The translations under genes and the position numbers were made by a program. 64,000 nucleotides of DNA from Pseudomonas simiae (GTDB taxonomy: Bacteria; Pseudomonadota; Gammaproteobacteria; Pseudomonadales; Pseudomonadaceae), in assembly GCF_900111895.1 (NCBI RefSeq), contig NZ_FOKB01000014.1:40802-104801 (forward strand), read 5' to 3'. This document shows positions 25,009 to 34,157 of the stretch, in pieces (positions within the stretch are counted from its first letter, which is position 1; every line of letters begins with the position of its first letter). The notes under the pieces were generated by a model that saw nothing but the letters and a program-made list of their open reading frames with translations, ran no database searches and was not told the origin of the DNA.

Positions 25009-25902
25009 TCACACCATCTCGTTGCGAATCCACTCCACGACCGACGTACGTTTCGGCGCCCAGCCCAGCCGTTCACGGGCGTGCTTGCCACGCACTCGGC
25101 TGTTGGAACCCAAACCATAGTTGGCCATTTCATAACCCCACTCGGCTTCGGCGTCGGCCAATGGCCAATCCTGGGGTTTGCCCAGGTTCAGGGCTTCGGC
25201 AATGGCGGTGGTCATGTCGATAAACGCCGCTTCGCTGCTTTCCACGAAGTAGAACGTGCCCGGCACATTCTTGGTCAGCGCCAGCAAATACAACGCCACC
25301 ACATCTTCAATGTGCACGTTGGACCAGATGTTCTGCCCGCTGCCCACATGGCGCACCACCCCACTCTTGCGCGCCTGCTTGAGCAGACGCGGCAATTGCA
25401 CGCTGTCGCGCTTCACGCCCAGGCTGTGGCCGTAGATCAATGTGTTGCAGATCACCGCCGAGTTCACGCCTTCTTTGGCTGCGGCCAGGATCAGGTTGTC
25501 GATGGCCACGCGGGCGGCCTTGTCGACGGTCGGCTCAGGCAGGTTGTCCTCGAAGTAGATGACCTCGCTGGACTTGCCGCCCGACGCATCACCCACAATG
25601 CTTGAACCGCTCGTGTGCAGGAACGGCTTGTTCGAGCCCTTCAACGCTGCCAACAGCGTTTCCACGGCGGCGCGATGGTCGCTGCTTGCGGCATTGATCA
25701 CCGCATCGGCCTTCTGCGCTTGTTCGGTCAGTACGGCGGTGTCGTCCAGGCTGCCGATCACCGGAGTGATGCCCAGGGCGGTCATCTCAGCGGCTTGTTC
25801 GACACTGCGCACCAGGCCGGTAACGCTGTGGCCAGCCTTGACCAGGCCAGTTGCGATGGATCCGCCGATAAAACCTGCGGCGCCGGTTACAAATACCTTC
25901 AT
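25009..25902 (-). CDS. Extended SDR / NAD-dependent epimerase-like protein
   Basis: A 297-residue Rossmann protein with MKVFVTGAAGFIGGSIATGL at the N-terminus. It resembles the atypical extended SDRs (NAD(P)-binding, 3-beta-HSD-like). The usual YxxxK is not evident: the expected place reads PTVDKAARVAIDN, without the tyrosine, so catalysis may be altered. The C-terminal part (WGYEMANYGLGSNSRVRGKH) is typical of this subgroup. A LysR gene and a quinone-reductase-like gene lie upstream on the same strand. The substrate is unknown. Confidence 0.82.
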   Translation of the reverse strand: MKVFVTGAAGFIGGSIATGLVKAGHSVTGLVRSVEQAAEMTALGITPVIGSLDDTAVLTEQAQKADAVINAASSDHRAAVETLLAALKGSNKPFLHTSGSSIVGDASGGKSSEVIYFEDNLPEPTVDKAARVAIDNLILAAAKEGVNSAVICNTLIYGHSLGVKRDSVQLPRLLKQARKSGVVRHVGSGQNIWSNVHIEDVVALYLLALTKNVPGTFYFVESSEAAFIDMTTAIAEALNLGKPQDWPLADAEAEWGYEMANYGLGSNSRVRGKHARERLGWAPKRTSVVEWIRNEMV

Positions 25903-26005
25903 GGAGAGTGCTCCTGAGTGAGTCAGTGATGGGGCCAGTATCAAGGGCCGATCCCTGACGAATAAGCCCCTGTTGCCCAATTCACTCTTGCGCGAAGGTC
26001 ACGAA

Positions 26006-26902
26006 TCAGCAGGCATACCGCGCCAGCTTGGCCTGGATAAAGTCCAGGAAACACTGGATACGCAACGCCAACTGCGAGTTCCGGTAGAACACCGCGTGGA
26101 TCGGCTGGCGATAACCGCTGTTGAACGCCTCAAGCACCGGCACCAGACGCCCGGCCTCGATGTCGTCGATGGTCATGAAATTAGACAGGCAGCAAATACC
26201 CTGCCCCGCCAACGCCAACTGGCGCACGGTTTCACCACTGGACGCTGCCACGCCGGGCTGGATCAGCCAACGGTCACCTTCCACATGGCGCAGCGGCCAG
26301 TGGTTGAGGGTTTCGGTCTGGGTAAACCCCAGCAAGGTGTGGTCCGCCAATGCGGCAACCGTGGTCGGCGTGCCGTACTGCTTGAGGTAGTCGGGGCTGG
26401 CGAGGATATGCAGTGGCGTACACCCCAGCGAGCGTGCATGCAGGGTGGAGTCGGCCAACGCACCGATGCGAATGGCGATGTCAGTGCTCTGTTCCAGCAG
26501 GTCGATGATCAAGTCATCGCTGTTCAGCTCCAGTTGAATGTCCGGGTAGAGGCTGCGAAACTCCGCGATATACGGCACGATCCCATGCAGCATGAACGGC
26601 ACCGCAGCGTTGATGCGCAGGCGCCCCGCCGGCTTTTTCTGACGCGACGACAGGCGTTCTTCCAGCTCATCCATCTGCGCCAGGATCACCTTGGCCTGCT
26701 CGAAGAAGTATTTGCCCTCCTCGGTCAAGTCCATCCGCCGTGTGGTGCGGTTGATCAGCGTGGTGTCGAGCTTGGCTTCCAGGCGTGACAAGGTGCGGCT
26801 GACCGCCGAGGGCGTCTGCCCGACCTGTTCGGCGGCAGCGGAAATCGAACCGCATTCAATGACGCTGACGAAGATCTGTAGCTCATCGGATCGGGCTTTC
26901 AC
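26006..26902 (-). CDS. LysR-family transcriptional regulator
   Basis: A 298-residue LysR protein. The HTH lies at residues 18-40 (SISAAAEQVGQTPSAVSRTL), with effector domain features AGRLRINAAVPFMLHGIVPY and VLEAFNSGYRQPIHAVFYRN. The start codon is GTG at 26902, since no ATG fits the conserved N-terminus. It is sandwiched between the SDR and MdaB-like genes, all on the minus strand, and is the likely local regulator. Confidence 0.9.
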   Translation of the reverse strand: MKARSDELQIFVSVIECGSISAAAEQVGQTPSAVSRTLSRLEAKLDTTLINRTTRRMDLTEEGKYFFEQAKVILAQMDELEERLSSRQKKPAGRLRINAAVPFMLHGIVPYIAEFRSLYPDIQLELNSDDLIIDLLEQSTDIAIRIGALADSTLHARSLGCTPLHILASPDYLKQYGTPTTVAALADHTLLGFTQTETLNHWPLRHVEGDRWLIQPGVAASSGETVRQLALAGQGICCLSNFMTIDDIEAGRLVPVLEAFNSGYRQPIHAVFYRNSQLALRIQCFLDFIQAKLARYAC

Positions 26903-26932
26903 AGGCGCTCCTCGTTATCGGTTCCCAGCAGC

Positions 26933-27523
26933 TTACACCGAGAAATTGAAGACCTGCGCCAGATGCTGTTCGTAGCGCGCTACGTCAGCCTCGATCGCCG
27001 GGCGCTTCATCACGTCCACGCACAGGAAGGTCGGCAGGCCGGTCATGCCAAGGAATTCGTTGGCCTTGTGAAACGGGAAGTACACCGCATCCACGCCCTT
27101 GGCTTCGAAGAAGTCGGTCGGGTCGTCAAAGGCTTGCTGGGGTGCGTTCCAAGTCAGCGAGAGCATGTACTGCTTGCCCTGGATCAGGCCGCCGCTGCCG
27201 TATTTCTGCGAGGCATCGGAGCGCGTGCGGCCGTCGCTGGCGTAGAGGCTGCCGTGGCCTTCGGTGAAGACTTCGTCGATGTATTTCTTGACGATCCACG
27301 GTGCGCCCATCCACCAGCCGGGCATCTGGTAGATGATCACGTCAGCCCAGAGGAATTTCGCCACTTCTTCTGCCACGTCGTAGCCTGCGTCGATGTGCGT
27401 GACGTTGACGTCGATGCCGGCGCGGTCCAACACCGCCACGGCGGCGTCATGCAGGGTGGCGTTGTAGCGACCATCGGAGTGAGCGAATTTCTTGCCGCCG
27501 TTGAGCAGGAGGATTTTTTTCAT
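26933..27523 (-). CDS. NAD(P)H-dependent quinone reductase, MdaB/flavodoxin-like
   Basis: A 196-residue flavodoxin-like protein starting MKKILLLNGGKKFAHSDGRY. The block IIYQMPGWWMGAPWIVKKYI and GHGSLYASDGRTRSDASQKY are typical of MdaB. MdaB proteins reduce quinones by two electrons and protect against oxidative stress. The ATG at 27523 follows an AAAAAAATCC-rich leader. An upstream in-frame ATG lacks homology. Located upstream of a LysR gene on the same strand. Confidence 0.88.
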   Translation of the reverse strand: MKKILLLNGGKKFAHSDGRYNATLHDAAVAVLDRAGIDVNVTHIDAGYDVAEEVAKFLWADVIIYQMPGWWMGAPWIVKKYIDEVFTEGHGSLYASDGRTRSDASQKYGSGGLIQGKQYMLSLTWNAPQQAFDDPTDFFEAKGVDAVYFPFHKANEFLGMTGLPTFLCVDVMKRPAIEADVARYEQHLAQVFNFSV

Positions 27524-27643
27524 GGGAAGGCATCCTGAGGGGTTAACACTGTCGGCCGGCAGGCTATCGACATTGTCCCCTTGGAATAAGCGGCGGCACG
27601 GCAAAATACATTTGACCGGAAAGCACGAATAAACCCTTTATTG

Positions 27644-28408
27644 TTAACCGCTGATCAGCAGATGCGCGCCCAGCAAGGCCATGCCAACGAAAAATACGCG
27701 CTTGAACAACACGGCACTGATGCGCTGGCGTAGCGCCTGGCCCAGCCACATGCCCAGCAGTGCCGGCACCAGCGCCAGCAGCGACGCATTGACCTCCCCG
27801 CCACCGAGCTCGCCTCGCCACACCAGCCCGGCGGCCAATGCCAAGGTGGAAACAGTGAACGACAACCCCAGCGCCTGCACCAACTGATCACGGTGCAATC
27901 CCAGGGCTTGCAGATAGGGCACGGAGGGAATCACGAACACGCCGGTCGCCGAGGTGATGATGCCGGTGATCACGCCGCACACAGGGCCCAGCCAACGCTC
28001 GGTCTCAGGCTTTACCTTGAACGTCGGTAGGAACAATCCGCTCAGTGCATACACCAGCAATGCCCCACCCAACGCATGGCCCACCCAGCTTCCCCCGCTC
28101 ATACCCAGCCACAGCGTGCCAAGCCCGGTGCCGAGGAAGATCAGCAGCAACATCGGCCACAGGCGTTTGACCAATGCGCTCAGATGGCCGCCGAACGCCA
28201 GTTGCCACAGGTTGGTGATCGTCGACGGGATGATCAGCAAGGCCGCAGCCTGCGCCGGTAACATAGCCAGGCCGAGCAAGCCCATGGAGACTGTGGGCAA
28301 GCCCAGGCCGATCACGCCCTTGACGGTGCCGGCCAGGATGAAGGTGCCGATCACCAGCAGGGTCAGGGCGGGGCCGATATTTTGGTAGAACGTCAGGTAG
28401 GTATTCAT
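27644..28408 (-). CDS. Sulfite exporter TauE/SafE family membrane protein
   Basis: A 254-residue protein with about eight membrane helices in two repeats. Family signatures include GTVKGVIGLGLPTVSMGLLG at residues 26-45 and the second-repeat VCGVITGIITSATGVFVIPS. Members export sulfite or organosulfonates, but many have no tested cargo. The ATG at 28408 fits. It is divergent from a LysR gene 123 bp away, which may regulate it. Confidence 0.88.
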   Translation of the reverse strand: MNTYLTFYQNIGPALTLLVIGTFILAGTVKGVIGLGLPTVSMGLLGLAMLPAQAAALLIIPSTITNLWQLAFGGHLSALVKRLWPMLLLIFLGTGLGTLWLGMSGGSWVGHALGGALLVYALSGLFLPTFKVKPETERWLGPVCGVITGIITSATGVFVIPSVPYLQALGLHRDQLVQALGLSFTVSTLALAAGLVWRGELGGGEVNASLLALVPALLGMWLGQALRQRISAVLFKRVFFVGMALLGAHLLISG

Positions 28409-28493
28409 GGGCGCAGTGTGAGGGTTTCCGATGACGCGGGAAATTCGCCATATACTGAGGCAGCCTCTTGTTTTGTGTGAGGCTGATAGACTC

Positions 28494-28510
28494 TTCGCGA
28501 GCAAGCCCGT
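28494..28510. repeat. Single REP half-element
   Basis: TTCGCGAGCAAGCCCG matches one arm of the GCGAGCAAGC REPINs without a partner nearby. It lies just before a LysR start. Confidence 0.5.
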
Positions 28511-28531
28511 CCAATCACTGGCCCCCCAACC

Positions 28532-29422
28532 ATGCATTTTGATTTGATTGACCTGCGCCTTTATCTGCACATCCTCGACACCGGCAACATTACTGCCGGC
28601 GCCGGGCGCAGCCACTTATCCCTGGCCGCGGCGAGTGCGCGTATCCGGGCGATGGAAGCTTCGCTGGGCATTGAGTGCCTGGAACGCGGTCGCCGAGGCG
28701 TCACACCCACTCCCGCAGGCAAAGCCCTGGCCCGCCATGCCCGCTTGCTGCTGCAACAGGCCGAACATCTGCAACTGGACCTGGCGGAATACGCCAACGG
28801 CGTCAAAGGCCAGGTGCGCCTGTTGTGCAACACCACCGCCCTCAGCGAATACCTGCCGGAACTGCTGGCGGACTTTCTATGCGAGCACCCCAATCTCGAT
28901 ATCGATCTGCAGGAGTTGCCGAGCCTGCGTATCACCCAGGCCTTACGCCAGGGCACGGCAGATCTTGGGATCGTCTCCGACGCGGTGGACACCCACGGCC
29001 TGCAGACTCTGCCCTTTCGCGATGACCCGTTGGTGCTGATCACACCGCAGGATCATCCGTTCAGCGCAGGGAGTTTTGTCGATAGCCTGCAATACGACTT
29101 TGTCGGCCTCGCCCCCCACAGCGCATTGACGGTTTACCTCGAAGAACAGGCGCTGCACGCCGGTTTTCGCTTGCAGACGCGCATACGTGCCGAGGGTTTT
29201 GATGGGGTGATTCGCATGGTCGCCCGCGGCGCTGGCCTGGGCATCGTGCCCCAAGCCGCGCTGGAGCGCTGGCCACTGGAGCGCAGCGTCAGGGCCTACC
29301 CCCTGCAGGAAGCGTGGGCCCGCCGGAAACTGCAGTTATGCGCGCGCTCGTTCGAACACCTGCCCGGCTATGCCAAGGCCTTGTTCGACGCCTTGGCCCT
29401 GCCCTTGCGGAAGAATCCGTAA
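28532..29422 (+). CDS. LysR-family transcriptional regulator
   Basis: A 296-residue LysR protein. Its HTH is at residues 15-40 (GNITAGAGRSHLSLAAASAR) and the effector domain begins near residue 88 (GQVRLLCNTTALSEYLPELL). It resembles the LysR members found beside TauE/SafE transporters, and is divergent from that gene here. The last 55 bp overlap the 3' end of the convergent permease gene. Confidence 0.9.
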   Translation: MHFDLIDLRLYLHILDTGNITAGAGRSHLSLAAASARIRAMEASLGIECLERGRRGVTPTPAGKALARHARLLLQQAEHLQLDLAEYANGVKGQVRLLCNTTALSEYLPELLADFLCEHPNLDIDLQELPSLRITQALRQGTADLGIVSDAVDTHGLQTLPFRDDPLVLITPQDHPFSAGSFVDSLQYDFVGLAPHSALTVYLEEQALHAGFRLQTRIRAEGFDGVIRMVARGAGLGIVPQAALERWPLERSVRAYPLQEAWARRKLQLCARSFEHLPGYAKALFDALALPLRKNP

Positions 29423-30774
29423 TACACCGCCGATAGAATCAGCAGGAACGGCACGCCAAACACCAGGGTCATCTTGAACGCCTCGGTGAAATACGTGGTG
29501 ACCATCACCGCGCCCATCAGCACCAGCCCCAGCAGCGTGCTGTAGGGAAACAGCCGGAGTTGGAACGACAATGTCGGCCCACCGTGACGCTTGCGATAAC
29601 GCCGGAAAAACAGGTGGGTAAGGAAGATCATGAACCAGGTGAAGATCGCGCCAAACATCGAGATCGCCATCATCAGCGTGAACGAGCTTTCCGGGTACAC
29701 CACGTTCAACAAAGTCGCCAGCGCAATGCCCGAGCTGGACAGCAGCAATGCATTCAGCGGAATGCCGTTCTTGCTCAACGCGCCCATGGACTTGGGGGCA
29801 AAGCCGGCACGGGACAGGCTGAACATCATGCGGGTGGTGATGTAGAGCTGGCTGTTCATGGCCGAGAGCGCCGCAATCAGGATCACGAAATTCATCACCC
29901 CGGTGGCGCCGGGTATGCCGATGGTCTGCATCACCGTGACAAACGGACTCTGGGCCTGCCCGGCCTGGTTCCACGGCACGATGGCCAGCATCAGCGCCAG
30001 GGTCAGCAAGTAAAACACCACCAGGCGCACGATGGTGGCGCGGAAGGCTTTCTTCACCGCCTGTTCCGGGTCGGCGGCTTCACCGGCAGCCACAGCGATC
30101 ATCTCCACACTCAAATAACTGAAGATCGACACGATCACCGCGATCCACATGCCGCTCAGGCCATGGGGGAAAAAGCCGTCGTGGGCGGTGTAATTCTGCA
30201 CACCGTACTGCGGGTTGCCGGAGCCGAACACCACGTACACGGCGAGGATAATGAAGCCGACGATGGCGCTGATCTTGATCGTCGAGAACCAGTACTCGAA
30301 GTTGCCAAAGGTCTTCACGCTGATGGCATTGAGCAGGATCAGCACACTGGAAAACGACACGATCCACACCCACTCCGGCACGTTGGCGAACCAGTACTTC
30401 ATGTACATCGCCACCGCCGTGACCTCGGCGCCCACTGCCAGCACGATCGCCGCCCAGTAGGCATAGCGCACCAGGAACCCGGCGAGCGGGCTGATGTAAA
30501 ACTCGGCGTAGGCGCCAAACGACCCCGAGGTGGAATGGGCCACCGTCATCTCCGCCAGGCAGCCCATCAACAGCAAGGTGATCAACGCGCCGATGGCGTA
30601 GCTCACCAATACGCTGGGCCCTGCATAACCAATGGCGTAGGCGCTGCCCATGAACAGCCCGGTGCCAATGGCGCCGCCGATGGCGATCATGCTCATCTGG
30701 CCGGAAGTGAGCTGGCGCCGCAGGCCCAGTTCGCGGTGGGTGATCTCTGCAAAGCCGTTGTCTGGCGTGGTCAC
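29368..30774 (-). CDS. Amino acid permease (AAT family) next to kynureninase
   Basis: A 468-residue transporter with 12 predicted membrane helices. The AAT signature is GQMSMIAIGGAIGTGLFMGS at about residues 25-44, and AHSTSGSFGAYAEFYISPLA follows. The order permease-kynU-kynR matches PA2079-PA2080-PA2082 of P. aeruginosa, so tryptophan or kynurenine is the likely cargo (inference from neighbours). The start is GTG at 30774 after AAAGGGGCACGCCAC. A REPIN separates it from kynU. The 3' end overlaps the convergent LysR gene by 55 bp. Confidence 0.88.
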   Translation of the reverse strand: MTTPDNGFAEITHRELGLRRQLTSGQMSMIAIGGAIGTGLFMGSAYAIGYAGPSVLVSYAIGALITLLLMGCLAEMTVAHSTSGSFGAYAEFYISPLAGFLVRYAYWAAIVLAVGAEVTAVAMYMKYWFANVPEWVWIVSFSSVLILLNAISVKTFGNFEYWFSTIKISAIVGFIILAVYVVFGSGNPQYGVQNYTAHDGFFPHGLSGMWIAVIVSIFSYLSVEMIAVAAGEAADPEQAVKKAFRATIVRLVVFYLLTLALMLAIVPWNQAGQAQSPFVTVMQTIGIPGATGVMNFVILIAALSAMNSQLYITTRMMFSLSRAGFAPKSMGALSKNGIPLNALLLSSSGIALATLLNVVYPESSFTLMMAISMFGAIFTWFMIFLTHLFFRRYRKRHGGPTLSFQLRLFPYSTLLGLVLMGAVMVTTYFTEAFKMTLVFGVPFLLILSAVYYGFFRKGRAKASNKALA

Positions 30775-30821
30775 GTGGCGTGCCCCTTTATTATTGTGAT
30801 GGTTGTTGCTGACGCGGAACC

Positions 30822-30893
30822 CTGTGGGAGCTGGCTTGCCTGCGATCGCGTCGGTGCATTCACCACCGTCATCGCAGGCAAGCCAGCTCCCAC
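30822..30893. repeat. REPIN
   Basis: CTGTGGGAGCTGGCTTGCCTGCGAT is mirrored by ATCGCAGGCAAGCCAGCTCC between the permease and kynU genes, inside a likely operon. Confidence 0.88.
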
Positions 30894-30910
30894 CTTTGAT
30901 CGGCGGTGGA

Positions 30911-32161
30911 TCAGGTGACGCTGTTGCGGACTTTGAATTGCGGTTGGTTCCAGGTGTGGTTGTCGAGAATGTCGCCGAGGATTTCCACGGCTTCCCATAC
31001 TTCGGTAAAGCGCGTGTACAACGGGGTAAAACCGAAACGCATGATGCGTGGTTCGCGGTAGTCACCGATCACACCACGGGCGATCAAGGCCTGGATCACC
31101 GCGTAGCCTTCAGGGTGTTCGAAGCTCACATGGCTACCGCGCTTGGCGTGTTCACGCGGGGTGATCAACTTCAAGTCGTGGGCAGCGCAACGGGCTTCGA
31201 CCAACGCGATAAACAGATCGGTCAACGCCAGGGACTTGCTGCGCAAACTCGCCATATCGGTCTGGGCAAAAATCTCCAGGCCACATTCAACCATTGCCAG
31301 TGAAGTAATCGGCTGGGTACCGCACAAATAACGAGCAATGCCGGCACTCGGCGCGTACGTCGACTCCATAGCGAACTGCCGGGTGTGCCCGAACCAGCCC
31401 GACAATGGCTGGCGCACCACATCCACCAGCGCTGGATTGACCCACACAAACGCCTGGGAACCCGGGCCACCGTTGAGGTACTTGTAGGTGCAGCCGATCG
31501 CATAGTCGGCACCGGCCTGATGCAGGTCGATGGGCACCGCGCCCGCCGAGTGCGCCAGGTCCCAGATGCTCAGCGCACCGCACTCGTGGCTCAGGGCGGT
31601 CAGCGCCTGCATGTCGTACATGTAGCCGGTCTTGTAGTTGACGTGGGTCAGCATCACCACCGCCACGTCCTGATCGATGGCCTGGGGCAGTTCGTCCGGG
31701 CTGTTCACCAGGCGCAGGGAATAGCCTTGCTGCAGCAACTCGGCCAGTCCCTCGGCGATGTACAGGTCGGTGGGGAAGTTACTCGCCTCACTGACGATCA
31801 CCTTGCGCCCAGGCTGGCGTTGGCGCTGCACGGTCAACGCGGCGCTCAGCACCTTGAACAGGTTGATAGAGGTGGTATCGGTGATCGCCACTTCGTTGTC
31901 ACGCGCGCCGATCAACGGTGCCAGGCGGTTACCCAGGCGCAGGGACAAATCCGCCCAGCCGGCGTTGTTCCAACTACGGATCAAACCGTTGCCCCACTCC
32001 TCGGCAATCACCGCTTGCGCCCGCGCCAACGCCGCCACCGGCCGTGCACCCAGGGAGTTACCGTCGAGGTAGATCACACCCTCCGGCAAGGCGAACTGGC
32101 TGCGCAAAGGTGCCAGCGGGTCCTGGGCGTCGAGGGCTTGGCAATGGCTTCGAGTGGTCAT
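30911..32161 (-). CDS. kynU: Kynureninase
   Basis: A 416-residue PLP enzyme that splits kynurenine into anthranilate and alanine. Motifs: LDGNSLGARPVAALARAQAV at the N-terminus, IWDLAHSAGAVPIDLHQAGA (the PLP aspartate), and the PLP lysine in YAIGCTYKYLNGGPGSQAFV. SHVSFEHPEGYAVIQALIAR is near the C-terminus. It is divergent from the Lrp-type kynR with 144 bp between them that should hold the KynR-controlled promoter. This step links the kyn genes to antABC. Confidence 0.95.
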   Translation of the reverse strand: MTTRSHCQALDAQDPLAPLRSQFALPEGVIYLDGNSLGARPVAALARAQAVIAEEWGNGLIRSWNNAGWADLSLRLGNRLAPLIGARDNEVAITDTTSINLFKVLSAALTVQRQRQPGRKVIVSEASNFPTDLYIAEGLAELLQQGYSLRLVNSPDELPQAIDQDVAVVMLTHVNYKTGYMYDMQALTALSHECGALSIWDLAHSAGAVPIDLHQAGADYAIGCTYKYLNGGPGSQAFVWVNPALVDVVRQPLSGWFGHTRQFAMESTYAPSAGIARYLCGTQPITSLAMVECGLEIFAQTDMASLRSKSLALTDLFIALVEARCAAHDLKLITPREHAKRGSHVSFEHPEGYAVIQALIARGVIGDYREPRIMRFGFTPLYTRFTEVWEAVEILGDILDNHTWNQPQFKVRNSVT

Positions 32162-32305
32162 GGGTTGTCCTGGTTTTTATAAGTAAGAATGGACCAAATA
32201 ATGAACGAAGTTTTAGAGAATTTTCGTGCAAAGTGAGTAGCAACAGGCTAATTAAGCTGTAGGAAATTCGAATTTAACCCCCAAACACGCGGATTTATTC
32301 TAACC

Positions 32306-32779
32306 ATGATTCTCGACGCCACCGACCTGCGCCTCCTGCATTTCCTGCAACAGGATGGCCGCATCAGCAACCAGGAACTGGCGGAAAAGGTCGCGCTTTC
32401 GCCGTCCGCCTGCCTGCGCCGTCTGCGCCTGCTGGAAAGCGAGGGGATCATCAGCGGTTACCGCGCGGTGCTGAATGCGGAGCAATTGGGGATCGAGCTG
32501 GAGGCCATCGTCCACCTGTCCTTGCGCCAGGATGTGGAGGATTGGCACGAGACATTCATCAAGAAGGTGCAGGGCTGGCCGGAAGTGGCCAGCGCCTACG
32601 TGATCACCGGCGCCAGCAACTATGTGCTGCGGGTGCAGGCACGCAACCTCAAGCACTTCTCGGACTTTATCGTGAACCACCTGAACCGCACGGCGGGCGT
32701 GATGGATATACGCTCGGAGATTGTGCTGCAGAAGATCAAGGATCGGGATGAGGTGCTGGACCTGGTCGTCCGCAAATAG
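32306..32779 (+). CDS. kynR: Lrp/AsnC-family regulator KynR
   Basis: A 157-residue protein. The N-terminal HTH is LQQDGRISNQELAEKVALSP, and the C-terminal RAM domain contains ASAYVITGASNYVLRVQARN. It is divergent from kynU, as KynR is in P. aeruginosa, where it activates the kyn genes in response to L-kynurenine. By analogy it should control kynU here, and perhaps the distant kynBA pair at 42.3-43.8 kb. Confidence 0.9.
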   Translation: MILDATDLRLLHFLQQDGRISNQELAEKVALSPSACLRRLRLLESEGIISGYRAVLNAEQLGIELEAIVHLSLRQDVEDWHETFIKKVQGWPEVASAYVITGASNYVLRVQARNLKHFSDFIVNHLNRTAGVMDIRSEIVLQKIKDRDEVLDLVVRK

Positions 32780-32798
32780 CGCCAACACCACAACCCCC

Positions 32799-32870
32799 TG
32801 TGGGAGCTGGCTTGCCTGCGATAGCTAGGGTGCATTCACCCTCGTCATCGCAGGCAAGCCAGCTCCCATA
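32799..32870. repeat. REPIN
   Basis: TGTGGGAGCTGGCTTGCCTGCGAT is mirrored by ATCGCAGGCAAGCCAGCTCC between kynR and catA. It is nearly the same as the pair at 30822. Confidence 0.88.
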
Positions 32871-32883
32871 TTTTTAACCGCGT

Positions 32884-33813
32884 TTAGTCTTCGAGGGCGC
32901 GCACTCGTTGCATGCGCTTCTGCTCTACCGGCGCATCCGCCACCTGCAATTCAAAGTCAAAATCAATCTGCGCAAACCGCCCTTCCACACCGAACTCCCG
33001 CGCCAGCTGTGGATCGTCACTGAAGCGGATCTGCGCGATCAACTCATCCCGCGTCGCATAGGCAAAATCATCATGCAGGTACGGGTCATCCGACAGGTTG
33101 ATCTGCGTGGTCAGGTGTCGATGCCCCGGCGCCGAAATGAAGAAGTGGATATGCGCTGGCCGTTGCCCGTGACGCCCCAGTTGATCCAACAGTTGCTGGG
33201 TCGGCCCGCTTGGCGGGCAGCCGTAGCCGGACGGCACGATACTGCGGAATCGGTAATTGCCCTGTGCGTCGGTCTCGATGCGTCGGCGCAGGTTGAACTC
33301 GGACTGCGTCGGATCAAACCACGAGTAAGTACCCGCCGTGTTGGCCTGCCACACGTCCACAATCGCCCCCGCCAATGGTTTGCCCTCGGTGTCACGCACC
33401 TGCCCGCGCATGAACAGCGGCACCGCGTCGTCCTTGCCATCATCCAACCGTGCCTCGTACTTCGACAGCGGCGCACCGGCCACATACAACGGGCCTTCGA
33501 TGGTGCGCGGAGTGCCACCGGATTTGCCGGCTTCCTCATCGGCAGCGTCCATCAACAAGTCCAGGTAATGTTCCAGGCCCAGCCCGGCGGCGAGCAGTCC
33601 GGCCTCCTGGTGCTTGCCTAACTCGTTCAAATAGTTGACCGCCTTCCAGAATTCTTCCGGGGTCACTTCCAGGTCTTCGATGATGTTCACGGTGTCACGC
33701 AGGATCCGGTAGACCAGCGCTTTGGTACGCGGATTGCCACCGTCGTTGAGGTTGCCGCTGGCTTCTTCAAGAAACTGTTGGGCATGGGCAGTCTGGGACA
33801 GGCGGATGGACAT
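32884..33813 (-). CDS. catA: Catechol 1,2-dioxygenase
   Basis: A 309-residue intradiol dioxygenase that opens catechol to cis,cis-muconate. The helical linker domain fills residues 1-100. The iron ligands are visible: tyrosine in TIEGPLYVAGAPL, tyrosine in RSIVPSGYGCPPSGP, and two histidines in RPAHIHFFISAPGHRHLTTQ. It is the last gene of catB-catC-catA on the minus strand, 41 bp after catC. It receives catechol made by AntABC. Confidence 0.95.
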   Translation of the reverse strand: MSIRLSQTAHAQQFLEEASGNLNDGGNPRTKALVYRILRDTVNIIEDLEVTPEEFWKAVNYLNELGKHQEAGLLAAGLGLEHYLDLLMDAADEEAGKSGGTPRTIEGPLYVAGAPLSKYEARLDDGKDDAVPLFMRGQVRDTEGKPLAGAIVDVWQANTAGTYSWFDPTQSEFNLRRRIETDAQGNYRFRSIVPSGYGCPPSGPTQQLLDQLGRHGQRPAHIHFFISAPGHRHLTTQINLSDDPYLHDDFAYATRDELIAQIRFSDDPQLAREFGVEGRFAQIDFDFELQVADAPVEQKRMQRVRALED

Positions 33814-33854
33814 GGTGCATTCCTCATTTTGTAGTTATTAAGGTGAATACCGGC

Positions 33855-34145
33855 CTAGCGGTCATCCTCATGGATCGACGAAGGGTGACGGCACAGGGCG
33901 TTCACCTCGATGGCCATGTAGGGGTAAAGCGGCAGTTGCATCAGCAGGTCGTGCAGTTCCTGCACGCTGTCGACATCGAACACGCTGTAGTTGGCGTAGT
34001 GCCCGGCGATGCGCCACAGGTGGCGCCATTTGCCTTCCTGTTGCAGGCGCTGCGCCAACGCTTTTTCTTCAGCCTTGAGGCCCGCTGCACGCTCGGGGTT
34101 CATGTCGAGGGGCAGGTTCACGGTCATTTTTACGTGGAACAACAT
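33855..34145 (-). CDS. catC: Muconolactone delta-isomerase
   Basis: A 96-residue protein beginning MLFHVKMTVNLPLDMNPERA, the family start, with KWRHLWRIAGHYANYSVFDV and LPLYPYMAIEVNALCRHPSS. Size and sequence match CatC, which converts muconolactone to 3-oxoadipate enol-lactone as a decamer. It sits 12 bp after catB and before catA. Confidence 0.95.
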   Translation of the reverse strand: MLFHVKMTVNLPLDMNPERAAGLKAEEKALAQRLQQEGKWRHLWRIAGHYANYSVFDVDSVQELHDLLMQLPLYPYMAIEVNALCRHPSSIHEDDR

Positions 34146-34157
34146 GGCAGGCGCCTC

